DNA from: Pantoea cypripedii
Lineage (GTDB): Bacteria > Pseudomonadota > Gammaproteobacteria > Enterobacterales > Enterobacteriaceae
NCBI RefSeq assembly: GCF_002095535.1
Contig: NZ_MLJI01000001.1
Coordinates: 815,604-879,603, forward strand
Length of the DNA: 64,000 bases
Reading direction: 5' to 3'
The notes beneath the pieces are model-generated. The model was not told where the DNA came from. It made no database searches and saw only the letters and a list, made by a program, of their open reading frames with translations. Positions 1 to 10,346 of this stretch are shown here, in pieces. The position numbers and the translations under genes are program-made. Numbering within the stretch: the first letter of the stretch is position 1; every line of letters starts with the position of its first letter.

Positions 1-2
1 GG

Positions 3-443
3 ATAAATTTCCGCTTCTATCTGGCCCCGTTGTTCTGGTTTGTGGTGGGAGGCCCCTGGGGGCCGGTGTTGCTGGTGGGATATGCGTTTCTGCGCGCCTG
101 GCAAAGCTGGCTGGCAAAACACCATTCAACGCTGGAGCGTGCGCAGTCTGGCGTTGATCGCGTGCTGCATCTGCTGGATTGGATCCCGGTGCGTCTTGCC
201 GGTGTCGCCTATGCTTTGCTCGGACACGGTGAGCGCGCATTGCCAGCCTGGTTCGCTTCATTAACCGACTGGCATCGCTCGCAATATCAGGTGCTGACCA
301 GCCTGGCGCAATTCTCCCTCGCGCGTGATCCACATGTTGATAAAGTGGAAACGCCGCGCGTGGCGGTTGCGCTGGCGAAACGTATTTCCCTGGTGCTGGT
401 GGTGGTGGTGGCGTTACTGACCATCTACGGCACGCTGGTGTGA
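3..443 (+). CDS. ampE: AmpE, inner-membrane regulatory protein, C-terminal part (5' end outside window)
   Basis: The open frame runs in from the left edge and the last 146 residues are visible. They match AmpE as I know it from E. coli, including the stretches [11 protein letters not shown] and [19 protein letters not shown] and the C-terminal hydrophobic segment ending LLTIYGTLV. AmpE is a membrane protein encoded downstream of the ampD amidase and associated with beta-lactamase induction signalling. A TTG at 30 is only an internal codon, because the frame is open and AmpE-like before it. The stop overlaps the convergent glycosidase gene by 19 bp. That gene is not in this position in E. coli, so the overlap marks the junction of an inserted cassette. 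Confidence 0.93.
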   Translation: MNFRFYLAPLFWFVVGGPWGPVLLVGYAFLRAWQSWLAKHHSTLERAQSGVDRVLHLLDWIPVRLAGVAYALLGHGERALPAWFASLTDWHRSQYQVLTSLAQFSLARDPHVDKVETPRVAVALAKRISLVLVVVVALLTIYGTLV

Positions 444-1384
444 TCGGCTGGCGGCACGCCAAAATCAGGTGTGCCGTCCTCGCGCCAGTCAAAGTACTTC
501 AGTCGCGTATGGCGGTTAGGATCCCACAGGGGATCACCCTCAATTTCCGTGTAATTGCGTGCATGATAGACCAGCACATCCCGCCCCTGTTCATCGACGG
601 TAAAACTGTTGTGACCCGGCCCATATTGATGATTATCCCAGCTGCTACTGAACACCGGACGCGCTGATTTTCGCCACGCACCAGGCTGGAGTGGATCGGC
701 ATTGGCATCAATGCTCAGGATCCCCAGACAATAATTCTCATCGGTGGCGCTGGCTGAGTAGGTGACAAACAGCGTCTTACCGTGGCGAATCACCGCCGGT
801 CCTTCATTGACGCTAAATCCGGCACACTCCCATTCATATTCCGGGCGAGTCAGCATTTGTGGTGTGCCTTTCAGCGTCCAGGGGTTGAGTAATTCAGCAA
901 GATACAGGTTCGAATTGCCAGGAATCGCCGGGTCTTTCTGCGCCCACAGATACCAGTTTTTCCCCTGATGGACGAAATGCGTGGCATCGAGAGAGAAACT
1001 ATCCAGCGGCGTGTGGACGCGCCGGACGGGCTGCCAGTGGCCGGTCAATGGGTCGGCATCACTGCACACCAGCGCATACATCCGGTGCTGGAATAACCCA
1101 TCTTTAATTTCACGATTGGGCGCAGCCGCGAAATAGATCACCCACTGCCCATTGATATGATGCAGCTCCGGCGCCCAGATCAGCGCGCTAAACGGACCCG
1201 TATCGGGTTTGTGCCACACCACCACCGGCTCTGCCTCAGGCAGTGCCGCCAGCGTAGCGGCATAACGTATTTCCAGCCGGTCATATTCGGGTACCGAAGC
1301 GACAAAGTAATAACCCTTGTCGTGGTGGAGAATAAAAGGATCGGCGCGCTGAGTGATAAACGGATTAGGCCATGGATTGCTCAT
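425..1384 (-). CDS. Glycoside hydrolase family 43 protein (arabinosidase/xylosidase type)
   Basis: A 319-residue protein with the three acidic residues of the GH43 five-bladed beta-propeller: Asp15 in RADPFI (general base), Asp133 in SLDATHF (pKa modulator) and Glu194 in VNEGPAV (general acid). The family hydrolyses alpha-L-arabinofuranosides or beta-xylosides by inversion. I see no signal peptide, so it probably acts in the cytoplasm on imported oligosaccharides. Its start overlaps the stop of the upstream GPH symporter gene by 4 bp (ATGA), so the two are translationally coupled. The 3' end overlaps ampE by 19 bp in convergent orientation. The exact substrate cannot be read from the sequence; arabino- or xylo-oligosaccharide is an inference from family and partner. 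Confidence 0.88.
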   Translation of the reverse strand: MSNPWPNPFITQRADPFILHHDKGYYFVASVPEYDRLEIRYAATLAALPEAEPVVVWHKPDTGPFSALIWAPELHHINGQWVIYFAAAPNREIKDGLFQHRMYALVCSDADPLTGHWQPVRRVHTPLDSFSLDATHFVHQGKNWYLWAQKDPAIPGNSNLYLAELLNPWTLKGTPQMLTRPEYEWECAGFSVNEGPAVIRHGKTLFVTYSASATDENYCLGILSIDANADPLQPGAWRKSARPVFSSSWDNHQYGPGHNSFTVDEQGRDVLVYHARNYTEIEGDPLWDPNRHTRLKYFDWREDGTPDFGVPPADHTSVP

Positions 1385-2793
1385 TTAATTTCTCCGGGTT
1401 CGATAGCGGCGGTAGCGGCCGGGCGTGAGGCATGCAGATCACGGAAATTAGCGCGGCGCAGAGCGAGATCGTCCTGAATGGTACGCATCAGTTTGCGATC
1501 GACTTTCAGCAGACGGACGACCCCGGCGGTAATCAGGTAGCCAACGCCAGGTATCACGGTAAACAGCAGCATGATGCCATTCAGTGCGCTGGGGGCTTGT
1601 TGTTTGGCCCCGGCATCATAGCCATAAATGGAGAGTAAAAAGCCTACCATCGCGCCAGCCACCGCCAGCCCGACTTTGAGGAAAAACAGATTGCCGGAAA
1701 AGCTCATGCCAGTGATGCGCTTACCGGTTTTCCATTCGCCGTAATCATCGACATCCGCCATCAGCGACCAGTGCAGCGGGGAGGGGATTTGATGCAGGAT
1801 ATTCAGCAGGAAATAAGCAATAACCACTGCCAGGGTGGCATGCGGATCGATCCAGTAAAAACCGCTGGAGAACAGCGCCAGCGCGATGTTGGTCCAGAAG
1901 AATACTTTTAATTTGCACCAGCGATCGGTGAGGAGTTTTGCCAGCGTACTGCCCAGCATCATGCCGATCACACCGAGGCTGATAAACAGGGTGGCAAAAT
2001 GGGTCGACTGGCCCATCACCCAGGTCACGTAATACATGGTGGCGGCCATGCGGATAAAGCCAGGGCAGACGTTGCAGAAGGTTAGCAGCAGAATGCGTAC
2101 CCACTGGTCATTTTTCCAGACATCGCGCAGGTCGTTTTTCAGATCGTCGTTGCTGGGCACCGCCGGGCGAATACGCTCACGCACGGTGGCAAAGCAGAAC
2201 AGAAACATCGCCAGACCAATCAGTGCCAGTACGCTCATCGCCATTTGATAGCCGCGTGCTTTGTTATCACCACCAAACCACTCGGCCATCGGCAGCAGCG
2301 ACAGCGACAGGATCAGCGTGGCGACACCCACCATGACAAAACGATACGACTGGCAGGAGACGCGCTCGCCAGGATCATTGGTGATGACCCCGCCCAGTGA
2401 GCAGTAGGGGATGTTGATGGCGGTGTAGGTCAGCGACATCAGGAAATAGGTGATAAATGCCCAGATCACCTTGTTGTCATAGCTCCAGTCTGGCGTAGTG
2501 AACATCAGAACGCTGAACAGGACATAGGGAACGGACACCCACAGCAACCACGGGCGAAAACGTCCCCAGCGGCTCTGCGTGCGGTCGGCAATGGCACCCA
2601 TAATCGGGTCCGTCACCGCATCCAGCACCCGCACCGAAAGCAATAAGGTGCCGACCAGTGCCGGTGCCAGGCCAAAAACATCGGTATAGAAATAGTTGAG
2701 GAACAACATGATGGCACCGCCGATCATGTTGCATCCGGCATCGCCCATGCCGTATCCCAGTTTTTCCCGGAACGAGAGTGCTGCTCCTTTCAT
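1381..2793 (-). CDS. GPH-family sugar:cation symporter (YagG/YicJ/XynP type)
   Basis: A 470-residue polytopic membrane protein of the glycoside-pentoside-hexuronide:cation symporter family in the major facilitator superfamily. The diagnostic N-terminal signature lies at residues 58-82, with DAVTDPIMGAIADRTQSRWG followed by RFRPW. Alternating hydrophobic segments fill the rest, consistent with 12 membrane spans. It is the first gene of a two-gene operon with the GH43 glycosidase and would bring the glycoside into the cell for cleavage. Adjacent glycosidase and GPH transporter genes are common in xyloside and melibioside use. The pair lies between ampE and aroP, which are adjacent in E. coli, so it is an accessory insertion. 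Confidence 0.88.
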   Translation of the reverse strand: MKGAALSFREKLGYGMGDAGCNMIGGAIMLFLNYFYTDVFGLAPALVGTLLLSVRVLDAVTDPIMGAIADRTQSRWGRFRPWLLWVSVPYVLFSVLMFTTPDWSYDNKVIWAFITYFLMSLTYTAINIPYCSLGGVITNDPGERVSCQSYRFVMVGVATLILSLSLLPMAEWFGGDNKARGYQMAMSVLALIGLAMFLFCFATVRERIRPAVPSNDDLKNDLRDVWKNDQWVRILLLTFCNVCPGFIRMAATMYYVTWVMGQSTHFATLFISLGVIGMMLGSTLAKLLTDRWCKLKVFFWTNIALALFSSGFYWIDPHATLAVVIAYFLLNILHQIPSPLHWSLMADVDDYGEWKTGKRITGMSFSGNLFFLKVGLAVAGAMVGFLLSIYGYDAGAKQQAPSALNGIMLLFTVIPGVGYLITAGVVRLLKVDRKLMRTIQDDLALRRANFRDLHASRPAATAAIEPGEIK

Positions 2794-2854
2794 TGTTCAT
2801 CTCCAGTAATAACAGATGCAAAAATTATTAACGGAAAATCAGCAATCTGGCGGG

Positions 2855-2866
2855 GACCAATTGGTC
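2855..2866. promoter_or_regulatory. Perfect 12-bp palindrome upstream of the symporter-glycosidase operon
   Basis: GACCAATTGGTC lies 62 bp before the symporter start codon, in the gap between that operon and the 3' end of aroP. A perfect palindrome in a promoter-proximal position suggests a repressor operator, for example of a LacI- or GntR-type protein. No regulator gene is adjacent and no protein can be assigned. It has the half-sites ACCAAT and ATTGGT of a PdhR box, but in the wrong order and without the 3-bp spacer. Confidence 0.35.
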
Positions 2867-2965
2867 ACGATGATGGACAAAACACCTGGGCAGGAAAAAG
2901 TGTGAGGAAGATCTAAAGAAGAGAAACTTCTGCCCGGACATGAATGCCGGGCAGAAGGAACAGCT

Positions 2966-4321
2966 TTACGCCTGTTGGGCTTTGTTTTTGATCGCGTAAC
3001 CCACGGCCAGCACTACCAGCCAGACCGGAATCAGCCAGACTGAAATCGCCATGCCAGGCGTCATCAGCATGATCACCAGAATCGCCGCAAGGAACAGCAG
3101 ACAAATCCAGTTACCCAGTGGATAAAGGATGGCAGGGAAGCGCGTGGTGACACCCTGCTGGTCTTTCTTCTTACGGAATTTCAGGTGTGCCAGGCTGATC
3201 ATCGCCCAGTTAATCACCAGCGCGGAGACCACTAAAGACATCAGCAGGCCGAAAGCTTCGCCCGGCATCAGATAGTTGATCAATACACAGAGCGCCGTGG
3301 CGACGGCAGACACCAGAATGGTCGCCACCGGTACGCCACGTTTGTCGACGTTCAGCAGCGCTTTCGGCGCATTGCCCTGTTGTGCCAGACCGAACAACAT
3401 ACGGCTGTTGCAGTAGACGCAGCTGTTGTACACCGACAATGCCGCAGTCAGGATCACCACGTTCAGCGCATTAGCGACCAACGAATCTCCCAGCTCATGG
3501 AAGATCAGCACGAACGGGCTGGTGTCTGCGGTGACGCGGGTCCACGGCAGCAGTGACAGCAGAACCGCCAGTGAGCCGATATAGAAAATCAGAATACGCC
3601 ACAGCACCTGGTTGGTGGCTTTGGGAATGCTCTGCTCCGGGTTGTCGGCTTCTGCGGCGGTGATACCCACCAGCTCCAGGCCACCGAACGAGAACATGAT
3701 GATCGCCATCATCATCACCAGCCCGCCGAAACCATTTGGCAGGAAGCCGCCCTGGTTCCACAGGTTGCTGACGGTCGCCTGCGGGCCGCCGTTGCCGCTG
3801 AACAGCAGCCAGCCGCCAAACAGAATCATGCCGATAACCGCGACCACTTTGATAATGGCAAACCAGAACTCCATCTCACCAAACACTTTCACGTTGGTCA
3901 GGTTGATGGCGTTGATCAGCACAAAGAAGATGGCGGCAGTCGCCCAGGTGGGGAAGTCCGGCCACCAGAACTGGACATATTTACCGACGGCAGTCAGCTC
4001 GGCCATGGCAACCAGCACATACAGTACCCAGTAGTTCCAGCCTGAAGCAAAACCGGCGAAGTTGCCCCAGTATTTGTAAGCAAAATGACTGAAGCTACCG
4101 GCAACCGGCTCTTCCACTACCATTTCGCCTAATTGACGCATAATCAGAAAGGCAATAAATCCTGCAATGGCATAACCGAGAATAACCGCCGGACCGGCGG
4201 ATTTAATCACCGATGCGCTGCCCAGAAACAGACCGGTACCCACTGCGCCGCCCAGCGCAATGAGCTGAATATGGCGATTTTTCAAGCCGCGGTGCAGCGT
4301 GTCGCCATGTTGTTGTTCCAT
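2966..4321 (-). CDS. aroP: Aromatic amino acid permease AroP
   Basis: A 451-residue amino acid/polyamine/organocation permease with about 12 membrane segments. The N-terminal LKNRHIQLIALGGAVGTGLF signature, the block RQLGEMVVEEPVAGSFSHFA, and SFGGLELVGITAAEADNPEQ are almost identical to E. coli AroP. It imports phenylalanine, tyrosine and tryptophan by proton symport across the inner membrane. Position is diagnostic as well: it is divergent from pdhR, as in E. coli. Two TyrR boxes just upstream (4355-4372 and 4376-4393) indicate TyrR repression with aromatic amino acids. The related PheP is less likely given the context and the TyrR boxes. Confidence 0.96.
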   Translation of the reverse strand: MEQQHGDTLHRGLKNRHIQLIALGGAVGTGLFLGSASVIKSAGPAVILGYAIAGFIAFLIMRQLGEMVVEEPVAGSFSHFAYKYWGNFAGFASGWNYWVLYVLVAMAELTAVGKYVQFWWPDFPTWATAAIFFVLINAINLTNVKVFGEMEFWFAIIKVVAVIGMILFGGWLLFSGNGGPQATVSNLWNQGGFLPNGFGGLVMMMAIIMFSFGGLELVGITAAEADNPEQSIPKATNQVLWRILIFYIGSLAVLLSLLPWTRVTADTSPFVLIFHELGDSLVANALNVVILTAALSVYNSCVYCNSRMLFGLAQQGNAPKALLNVDKRGVPVATILVSAVATALCVLINYLMPGEAFGLLMSLVVSALVINWAMISLAHLKFRKKKDQQGVTTRFPAILYPLGNWICLLFLAAILVIMLMTPGMAISVWLIPVWLVVLAVGYAIKNKAQQA

Positions 4322-4354
4322 ACGAACCTCGTGATGTTGTTATTTTACGCCCAA

Positions 4355-4393
4355 TGTAAGGCTGTTTTTACATAACGTACTCATTTATTTACG
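4355..4393 (-). promoter_or_regulatory. Tandem TyrR boxes upstream of aroP
   Basis: The strong box TGTAAGGCTGTTTTTACA (4355-4372) fits the consensus TGTAAA-N6-TTTACA with one mismatch. A second, weaker box, CGTACTCATTTATTTACG, follows at 4376-4393. Both keep the essential G-T-A, ten bases, T-A-C arrangement, and their starts are 21 bp apart, about two helical turns. A strong/weak pair at this spacing is the known architecture for TyrR repression of aroP. Nearest edge is 34 bp from the aroP start codon. Confidence 0.85.
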
Positions 4394-4775
4394 GTATCTG
4401 GCGTGCTGTGTGCATACGTAAGCTACCCTGGCGACCAGAATAGTGATAAGCGCGCCGCTTTGCACCTGCTTTTGCTTTTTGTGCTGAGGGATGACGGAAA
4501 AAGCAGCAGCATCCACTGCTGGCCTGCCGCGCTATTTCTGACATGAATTGGTAATAAACACGAATAGCTTTCCCTTATGGTTGCGGAGAACGAGAAGCGC
4601 TAAATCTGTGTAAGGTTTGGTAAAAGCGGATTCTGTTAACAATTCTCCCTGAGGCTCTATTTCTGTCTTTATCAACGCCATTTAGCGCATTTAACCAATG
4701 ATAATCCCCTGAAGTGTGACGGCTGCCATATAGACACAAGGTGAATACTTTGTTACTTTACCGGCACCCATTGGC
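4394..4775. other. Remainder of the aroP-pdhR intergenic region
   Basis: This is the only gene-free stretch over 300 bp in the window (the full gap is 4322-4826). Apart from the TyrR boxes at one end and the PdhR operator at the other, I find no open frame with a ribosome binding site, no terminator and no strong hairpin. An AATTGGT half-site at 4546-4552 has no proper second half. The pdhR promoter should lie near 4735-4775, but I cannot place its hexamers confidently. Confidence 0.5.
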
Positions 4776-4792
4776 AATTGGTATTACCAATT
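4776..4792 (+). promoter_or_regulatory. PdhR operator
   Basis: AATTGGTATTACCAATT is a perfect inverted repeat (AATTGGT, 3-bp spacer, ACCAATT) and matches the known PdhR box. It ends 34 bp before the pdhR start codon. PdhR bound here would repress its own operon until pyruvate releases it. Confidence 0.93.
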
Positions 4793-4826
4793 TACTCCGG
4801 ACGCCTGGCATAACTAAGAAGGGAAG

Positions 4827-5591
4827 ATGGCATACAGTAAGATTCGCCAACCAAAGCTCTCCGATGCAATTGAGCAACAGCTGGAATCCCTCATTATGGA
4901 AGGGACGCTGCGGCCGGGAGAGAAGCTGCTTCCCGAGCGCGAACTCGCCAAACAATTCGATGTGTCACGTCCTTCTCTTCGTGAAGCGATCCAGCGCCTG
5001 GAGGCGAAAGGATTGCTGTTACGCCGTCAGGGTGGCGGCACCTTCGTCCAAAAACATCTCTGGCAAAGCCTGAGCGACCCACTTATCGGCTTGCTTGCTC
5101 AACACCCTGAATCTCAGTTTGACCTGCTGGAAACCCGCCATGCGCTGGAAGGCATTGCTGCCTATTATGCGGCACTGCGTGGCACGGATGAGGACTTGCA
5201 GCGCATTCGCGACTGCCATGTTCAGATCCAGCAGGCACAGGACAGCGGCGATCTCGATGCCGAAGCGGACGCCGTGATGCAGTATCAGATCGCTGTCACA
5301 GAAGCGGCCCATAATGTGGTGCTTTTACATTTGCTGCGTTCCATGGGCCCTATGCTGGAACAAAACGTCCGTCAGAATTTTGAATTGCTCTACGCTCGCC
5401 GGGAAATGCTGGCGAAAGTGAGCGGTCACCGCGCCAGTATCTTTGAGGCGATTGTGGCTCGTGAGCCAGAACAAGCACGCGAGGCATCACACCGTCACCT
5501 GGCGTTCATTGAGGAAATCTTGCTGGACAGAAGTCGGGAGCAGAGTCGTCGTGAACGCTCCCTGCGTCGTTTACAGCAACGTAAGGAATAA
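4827..5591 (+). CDS. pdhR: Pyruvate-sensing GntR-family repressor PdhR
   Basis: At 254 residues it has the length of E. coli PdhR. The N-terminal winged helix-turn-helix includes [20 protein letters not shown] followed by the wing QGGGTFV. The C-terminal two-thirds is the all-helical FadR-type ligand domain, in this case binding pyruvate. PdhR represses the pdhR-aceE-aceF-lpd operon and some respiratory genes. The ATG at 4827 follows a GGGAAG ribosome binding site. The PdhR operator just upstream indicates autoregulation. The gap to aceE is 128 bp and holds a strong hairpin. Confidence 0.97.
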   Translation: MAYSKIRQPKLSDAIEQQLESLIMEGTLRPGEKLLPERELAKQFDVSRPSLREAIQRLEAKGLLLRRQGGGTFVQKHLWQSLSDPLIGLLAQHPESQFDLLETRHALEGIAAYYAALRGTDEDLQRIRDCHVQIQQAQDSGDLDAEADAVMQYQIAVTEAAHNVVLLHLLRSMGPMLEQNVRQNFELLYARREMLAKVSGHRASIFEAIVAREPEQAREASHRHLAFIEEILLDRSREQSRRERSLRRLQQRKE

Positions 5592-5627
5592 CGCGCGGCA
5601 ACGAACGTGCGGATCAAAAAGCGACGG

Positions 5628-5675
5628 GCCTGTCTTCTTGTGCTGTGAACTGAAGCAAAGCACAAGCAGACAGGC
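5628..5675 (+). other. Large hairpin between pdhR and aceE
   Basis: Arms 5628-5644 and 5659-5675 pair over 17 positions with one mismatch around a 14-nt loop. No T-run follows the right arm, so it is not a standard intrinsic terminator. In an operon transcript it could slow RNAse attack, mark a processing site, or shape relative PdhR and AceE output. It ends 44 bp before the aceE start codon and does not cover the aceE ribosome binding site. Confidence 0.75.
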
Positions 5676-5719
5676 TCCTGACAATTCAACGTATTAGACA
5701 CAGATAAGGAATACACCCC

Positions 5720-8386
5720 ATGTCAGAACGTTTACACAATGACGTGGATCCGATCGAAACTCGCGATTGGCTACAGGCGATCGAATCGGTCATCCGTGAA
5801 GAAGGTGTTGAGCGCGCGCAGTATCTGATTGACCAGGTATTAAGTGCTGCACGCAAAGGCGGCGTAAAAGTTGCAGCAGGTTCTTCTGCTGTCAGCAACT
5901 ACATCAACTCTATTGCCGTTGAAGACGAACCGGACTATCCGGGCAACGCCTCCCTTGAACGTCGTATCCGTTCCGCAATTCGCTGGAACGCCATCATGTC
6001 GGTGCTGCGTGCGTCGAAGAAAGACCTGGAACTGGGTGGTCACCTCTCATCATTCCAGTCTTCCGCGACGATTTATGAAGTGTGCTTTAACCACTTCTTC
6101 CGTGCACGTAGCGAGAAAAATGGCGGCGATCTGGTTTACTTCCAGGGTCATATCTCTCCAGGTATCTATTCTCGTGCGTTCCTTGAAGGTCGTCTGACCG
6201 AAGAACAGATGAACAACTTCCGTCAGGAAGTGCATGGCAACGGCCTGTCTTCTTATCCGCACCCGAAACTGATGCCTGAGTTCTGGCAGTTCCCGACGGT
6301 TTCTATGGGTCTTGGCCCACTCAACGCGATTTATCAGGCTAAATTCCTGAAATACCTTGAGCACCGTGGTCTGAAAGATACCGCCGATCAGACGGTCTAC
6401 GCCTTCCTCGGTGATGGCGAGATGGATGAGCCGGAATCCAAAGGCGCGATCACTATCGCAGTCCGTGAAAAACTGGATAACCTGGTATTCATCATCAACT
6501 GTAACCTGCAGCGTCTGGATGGCCCGGTAACCGGTAACGGCAAGATCATCAACGAGCTGGAAGGCATCTTTGCTGGTGCTGGCTGGAACGTGATTAAAGT
6601 GATCTGGGGCGGACGCTGGGATGAGCTGCTGAAGAAAGACACCAGCGGCAAACTGATTCAGCTGATGAACGAAACCGTTGACGGCGACTACCAGACCTTC
6701 AAATCACGCGATGGCGCATACGTGCGTGAGCACTTCTTCGGTAAATATCCGGAGACCGCTGCGCTGGTGAAAGACTGGTCAGACGAAGAGATCTTCGCCC
6801 TGAACCGTGGTGGTCACGATCCGAAGAAAGTCTACGCAGCACTGAAAAAAGCGCAGGAAACCAAAGGCCAGCCGACCCTGATTCTGGCGCATACCATCAA
6901 AGGTTATGGTATGGGCGACACGGCGGAAGGCAAAAACATCGCTCACCAGGTGAAGAAGATGAACATGGATGGCGTTCGCTACATCCGCGATCGCTTCAAT
7001 GTGCCGGTAGCCGATGAAAACATTGAAAAACTGCCGTACGTGACCTTCGAAAAAGGGTCTGAAGAGTACAACTATCTGCACGGTCAACGTGAGAAACTGG
7101 GCGGCTACCTGCCGACGCGTCAGCCACACTTCACTGAGAAGCTGGAGATGCCGGCGCTGGAAGAGTTCAATGCGCTGCTGGAAGAGCAGAGCAAAGAGAT
7201 CTCTACCACCATCGCTTTCGTGCGTGCGCTGAACGTGATGCTGAAGAACAAGTCGATCAAAGATCGCCTGGTGCCGATTCTGGCGGACGAAGCCCGTACC
7301 TTTGGTATGGAAGGTCTGTTCCGTCAGATTGGTATTTACAGCCCGAACGGTCAGCAGTACACCCCGCAGGACCGCGAGCAGGTTGCTTACTATAAAGAAG
7401 ACGAGAAAGGCCAGATTCTGCAGGAAGGGATCAACGAGCTGGGTGCAGGTTCATCCTGGCTGGCGGCGGCGACCTCTTACAGCACCAACAACCTGCCGAT
7501 GATTCCGTTCTACATCTATTACTCAATGTTCGGCTTCCAGCGTATCGGTGATCTGATGTGGCTGGCGGGCGATCAGCAGGCGCGCGGCTTCCTCGTGGGC
7601 GGCACCTCCGGTCGTACCACTCTGAACGGTGAAGGCCTGCAGCATGAAGATGGTCACAGCCATATTCAGTCGCTGACTATCCCGAACTGTATTTCTTACG
7701 ATCCGTCTTATGCCTACGAAGTGGCAGTCATCATGCATGACGGCCTGGTCCGTATGTACGGCGAAGCGCAGGAAAACGTTTACTACTACATCACCACGCT
7801 GAACGAAAACTACCACATGCCAGCGATGCCGCAGGGTGCGGAAGAGGGTATCCGTAAGGGTATCTACAAGCTGGAAACCGTAGAGGGTAGCAAAGGCAAA
7901 GTGCAGCTGCTGGGTTCAGGTTCTATCCTGCGTCACGTGCGTGAAGCTGCGCAGATCCTGGCGAAAGACTACGGTATCGGCTCTGACGTTTACAGCGTGA
8001 CCTCGTTCACCGAACTGGCGCGTGATGGCCAGGATTGTGAGCGCTGGAACATGCTGCATCCGACAGAAACTCCGCGCGTACCTTACATCGCTCAGGTGAT
8101 GAATGAGGCTCCTGCCGTGGCGTCAACTGACTACATGAAACTGTTTGCTGAACAGGTTCGTAGCTACGTGCCAGCCAGCGATTACCGCGTACTGGGCACC
8201 GACGGTTTCGGTCGTTCTGACAGCCGTGAGAACCTGCGTCACCACTTCGAAGTGGATGCATCTTATGTCGTGGTTGCAGCACTGGGTGAACTGGCTAAAC
8301 GCGGCGAAATCGATAAGAAAGTGGTGGCAGAAGCGATCGCCAAATTCAACATCGATGCCGATAAAGTTAACCCGCGTCTGGCTTAA
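5720..8386 (+). CDS. aceE: Pyruvate dehydrogenase E1 component AceE
   Basis: An 888-residue homodimeric-type E1 subunit (887 in E. coli). It decarboxylates pyruvate with thiamine diphosphate and transfers the acetyl group to the lipoyl domains of AceF. The thiamine diphosphate motif starts at [13 protein letters not shown] (near residue 230) and ends near NCNLQRLDG. The N-terminal [20 protein letters not shown] and the active-site stretch [12 protein letters not shown] agree with the enzyme. A good ribosome binding site, AAGGA, precedes the ATG. It is the first enzyme gene of the operon, with aceF 14 bp downstream. Confidence 0.98.
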   Translation: MSERLHNDVDPIETRDWLQAIESVIREEGVERAQYLIDQVLSAARKGGVKVAAGSSAVSNYINSIAVEDEPDYPGNASLERRIRSAIRWNAIMSVLRASKKDLELGGHLSSFQSSATIYEVCFNHFFRARSEKNGGDLVYFQGHISPGIYSRAFLEGRLTEEQMNNFRQEVHGNGLSSYPHPKLMPEFWQFPTVSMGLGPLNAIYQAKFLKYLEHRGLKDTADQTVYAFLGDGEMDEPESKGAITIAVREKLDNLVFIINCNLQRLDGPVTGNGKIINELEGIFAGAGWNVIKVIWGGRWDELLKKDTSGKLIQLMNETVDGDYQTFKSRDGAYVREHFFGKYPETAALVKDWSDEEIFALNRGGHDPKKVYAALKKAQETKGQPTLILAHTIKGYGMGDTAEGKNIAHQVKKMNMDGVRYIRDRFNVPVADENIEKLPYVTFEKGSEEYNYLHGQREKLGGYLPTRQPHFTEKLEMPALEEFNALLEEQSKEISTTIAFVRALNVMLKNKSIKDRLVPILADEARTFGMEGLFRQIGIYSPNGQQYTPQDREQVAYYKEDEKGQILQEGINELGAGSSWLAAATSYSTNNLPMIPFYIYYSMFGFQRIGDLMWLAGDQQARGFLVGGTSGRTTLNGEGLQHEDGHSHIQSLTIPNCISYDPSYAYEVAVIMHDGLVRMYGEAQENVYYYITTLNENYHMPAMPQGAEEGIRKGIYKLETVEGSKGKVQLLGSGSILRHVREAAQILAKDYGIGSDVYSVTSFTELARDGQDCERWNMLHPTETPRVPYIAQVMNEAPAVASTDYMKLFAEQVRSYVPASDYRVLGTDGFGRSDSRENLRHHFEVDASYVVVAALGELAKRGEIDKKVVAEAIAKFNIDADKVNPRLA

Positions 8387-8400
8387 GAGGTAAGAGAGTA

Positions 8401-10290
8401 ATGGCTATCGAAATTAAAGTGCCGGATATCGGGTCAGATGAAGTTGAAGTCACCGAGATCCTGGTCAAAGTGGGCGACAAAGTAGAAGCCGAACAGTCGC
8501 TGATCACTGTGGAAGGCGATAAAGCCTCGATGGAAGTGCCTTCGCCGCAGGCTGGCGTGGTGAAAGAAATCAAAATTGCTACCGGCGACAAAGTGGAAAC
8601 CGGTTCGCTCATCATGATCTTCGACGCAGAGGGTGCAGCAGCAGTTGCACCAGCGGCAGAAGAGAAGAAAGCGGAAGCGGCACCGGCACCGGCTGCGGCT
8701 GCGGCTGCGGTCAGCAAAGACGTTAATGTGCCGGATATCGGCGGTGACGAAGTTGAAGTGACCGAGATTCTGGTCAAAGTCGGCGATACCGTAGCGGCTG
8801 AGCAGTCACTGATCACCGTGGAAGGCGACAAGGCTTCCATGGAAGTCCCGGCACCGTTCGCGGGCGTGGTGAAAGAGATCAAAATTGCCACCGGCGACAA
8901 AGTAAACACCGGTTCGCTTATCATGGTGTTTGAAGCGCAAGGCGCTGCGCCTGCCGCTGCGGCACCGGCGGCACAGCCTGCTGCTGCACCTGCTCCGGCA
9001 GCGGCAGCGGGTGCGAAAGACGTCAACGTTCCTGACATCGGTGGTGATGAAGTTGAAGTCACCGAAGTGCTGGTGAAAGTGGGCGACAAAGTTTCCGCTG
9101 AACAGTCTCTGATTGTGGTTGAAGGCGACAAAGCTTCGATGGAAGTTCCGGCACCGTTTGCGGGCACCGTTAAAGAGCTGAAAGTGGCGACCGGCGACAA
9201 AGTCAAAACTGGCTCGCTGATCATGGTGTTCGAAGTAGAAGGCGCTGCGCCTGCTGCTGCCGCACCGGCTGCGAAACAGGAAGCGGCTCCGGCTCCGGCA
9301 GCTGCGCAACCGGCTCCGGCAGCTGCGAAAGCCGATGCGAAAAGCGACTTTGCTGAGAACGATGCTTACGTCCATGCCACGCCGGTGATTCGTCGCCTGG
9401 CGCGCGAGTTCGGTGTCAACCTGGCGAAAGTCAAAGGCACCGGTCGTAAAGGCCGCATCCTGAAAGAAGACGTGCAGACGTATGTGAAAGACGCGGTGAA
9501 ACGCGCTGAAGCTGCACCGGCTGCTGCTGCCAGCGGTGGTAGCCTGCCAGGCCTGCTGCCGTGGCCGAAAGTTGATTTCAGCAAGTTCGGTGAAATCGAA
9601 GAAGTGGAACTGGGCCGTATCCAGAAAATCTCTGGTGCCAACCTGAGCCGCAACTGGGTGATGATTCCACATGTTACCCACTTCGACAAAACCGATATCA
9701 CCGATCTGGAAGCGTTCCGTAAACAGCAGAACAGCGAAGCCGAGAAACGTAAGCTGGATGTGAAATTCACCCCGGTGGTGTTTATCATGAAAGCGGTTGC
9801 GGCGGCGCTGGAGCAGATGCCTCGCTTCAACAGTTCACTGTCTGAAGACGGTCAGAAACTGACGCTGAAGAAATACATCAACATCGGTGTGGCGGTTGAT
9901 ACGCCGAACGGTCTGGTGGTTCCGGTGTTCAAAGATGTGAACAAAAAAGGCATCACTGAACTGTCTCGCGAACTGATGGCGATCTCGAAAAAAGCGCGTG
10001 ACGGCAAGCTGACCGCAGGCGACATGCAGGGTGGATGCTTCACCATTTCCAGCCTGGGTGGCCTCGGCACCACGCACTTCGCGCCAATCGTTAACGCGCC
10101 GGAAGTGGCTATCCTTGGTGTGTCCAAGTCTGCGATGGAACCGGTATGGAACGGTAAAGAGTTTGCACCACGTCTGATGATGCCAATCTCTCTTTCCTTC
10201 GACCACCGCGTGATCGATGGTGCTGATGGTGCGCGCTTTATCACCATCATCAACAACATGCTGTCGGACATTCGCCGTCTGGTGATGTGA
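8401..10290 (+). CDS. aceF: Dihydrolipoamide acetyltransferase AceF (E2) with three lipoyl domains
   Basis: The 629-residue core of the pyruvate dehydrogenase complex. Three tandem lipoyl domains carry the modified lysine in GDKASMEVP at Lys41, Lys144 and Lys244. Ala/Pro-rich flexible linkers separate them, a peripheral E1/E3-binding domain follows (about residues 325-365, [20 protein letters not shown]), and then the catalytic domain. The active-site pair is His602 and Asp606 in [14 protein letters not shown]. It passes acetyl groups from lipoamide to CoA. The three lipoyl repeats are near-identical also at DNA level, which could allow repeat-number change by recombination; three is the usual number here. 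Confidence 0.98.
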   Translation: MAIEIKVPDIGSDEVEVTEILVKVGDKVEAEQSLITVEGDKASMEVPSPQAGVVKEIKIATGDKVETGSLIMIFDAEGAAAVAPAAEEKKAEAAPAPAAAAAAVSKDVNVPDIGGDEVEVTEILVKVGDTVAAEQSLITVEGDKASMEVPAPFAGVVKEIKIATGDKVNTGSLIMVFEAQGAAPAAAAPAAQPAAAPAPAAAAGAKDVNVPDIGGDEVEVTEVLVKVGDKVSAEQSLIVVEGDKASMEVPAPFAGTVKELKVATGDKVKTGSLIMVFEVEGAAPAAAAPAAKQEAAPAPAAAQPAPAAAKADAKSDFAENDAYVHATPVIRRLAREFGVNLAKVKGTGRKGRILKEDVQTYVKDAVKRAEAAPAAAASGGSLPGLLPWPKVDFSKFGEIEEVELGRIQKISGANLSRNWVMIPHVTHFDKTDITDLEAFRKQQNSEAEKRKLDVKFTPVVFIMKAVAAALEQMPRFNSSLSEDGQKLTLKKYINIGVAVDTPNGLVVPVFKDVNKKGITELSRELMAISKKARDGKLTAGDMQGGCFTISSLGGLGTTHFAPIVNAPEVAILGVSKSAMEPVWNGKEFAPRLMMPISLSFDHRVIDGADGARFITIINNMLSDIRRLVM

Positions 10291-10298
10291 AGTTAATC

Positions 10299-10320
10299 AA
10301 GGCCGGCAAATGCCGGCCTT
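10299..10320 (+). terminator. Intercistronic hairpin after aceF
   Basis: AAGGCCGGCA and TGCCGGCCTT pair perfectly around a 2-nt centre, 9 bp after the aceF stop. Only a weak T-run follows (GTTGT), so it is likely a partial terminator or an RNA stabiliser that separates aceEF from lpd. Confidence 0.6.
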
Positions 10321-10346
10321 GTTGTACGCATTCTGAGTTGCCGCGG

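Noticed and set aside
4546..4562. Second PdhR box in the aroP-pdhR gap
   Set aside because: The AATTGGT half-site is followed by AAACACG instead of ACCAATT, so the dyad is missing.
8367..9224. Long open frame (285 codons) on the minus strand opposite aceF
   Set aside because: It mirrors the repeated lipoyl-domain and Ala/Pro linker codons of aceF and reads as low-complexity Ser/Thr/Ala repeats; it has no family match or ribosome site.
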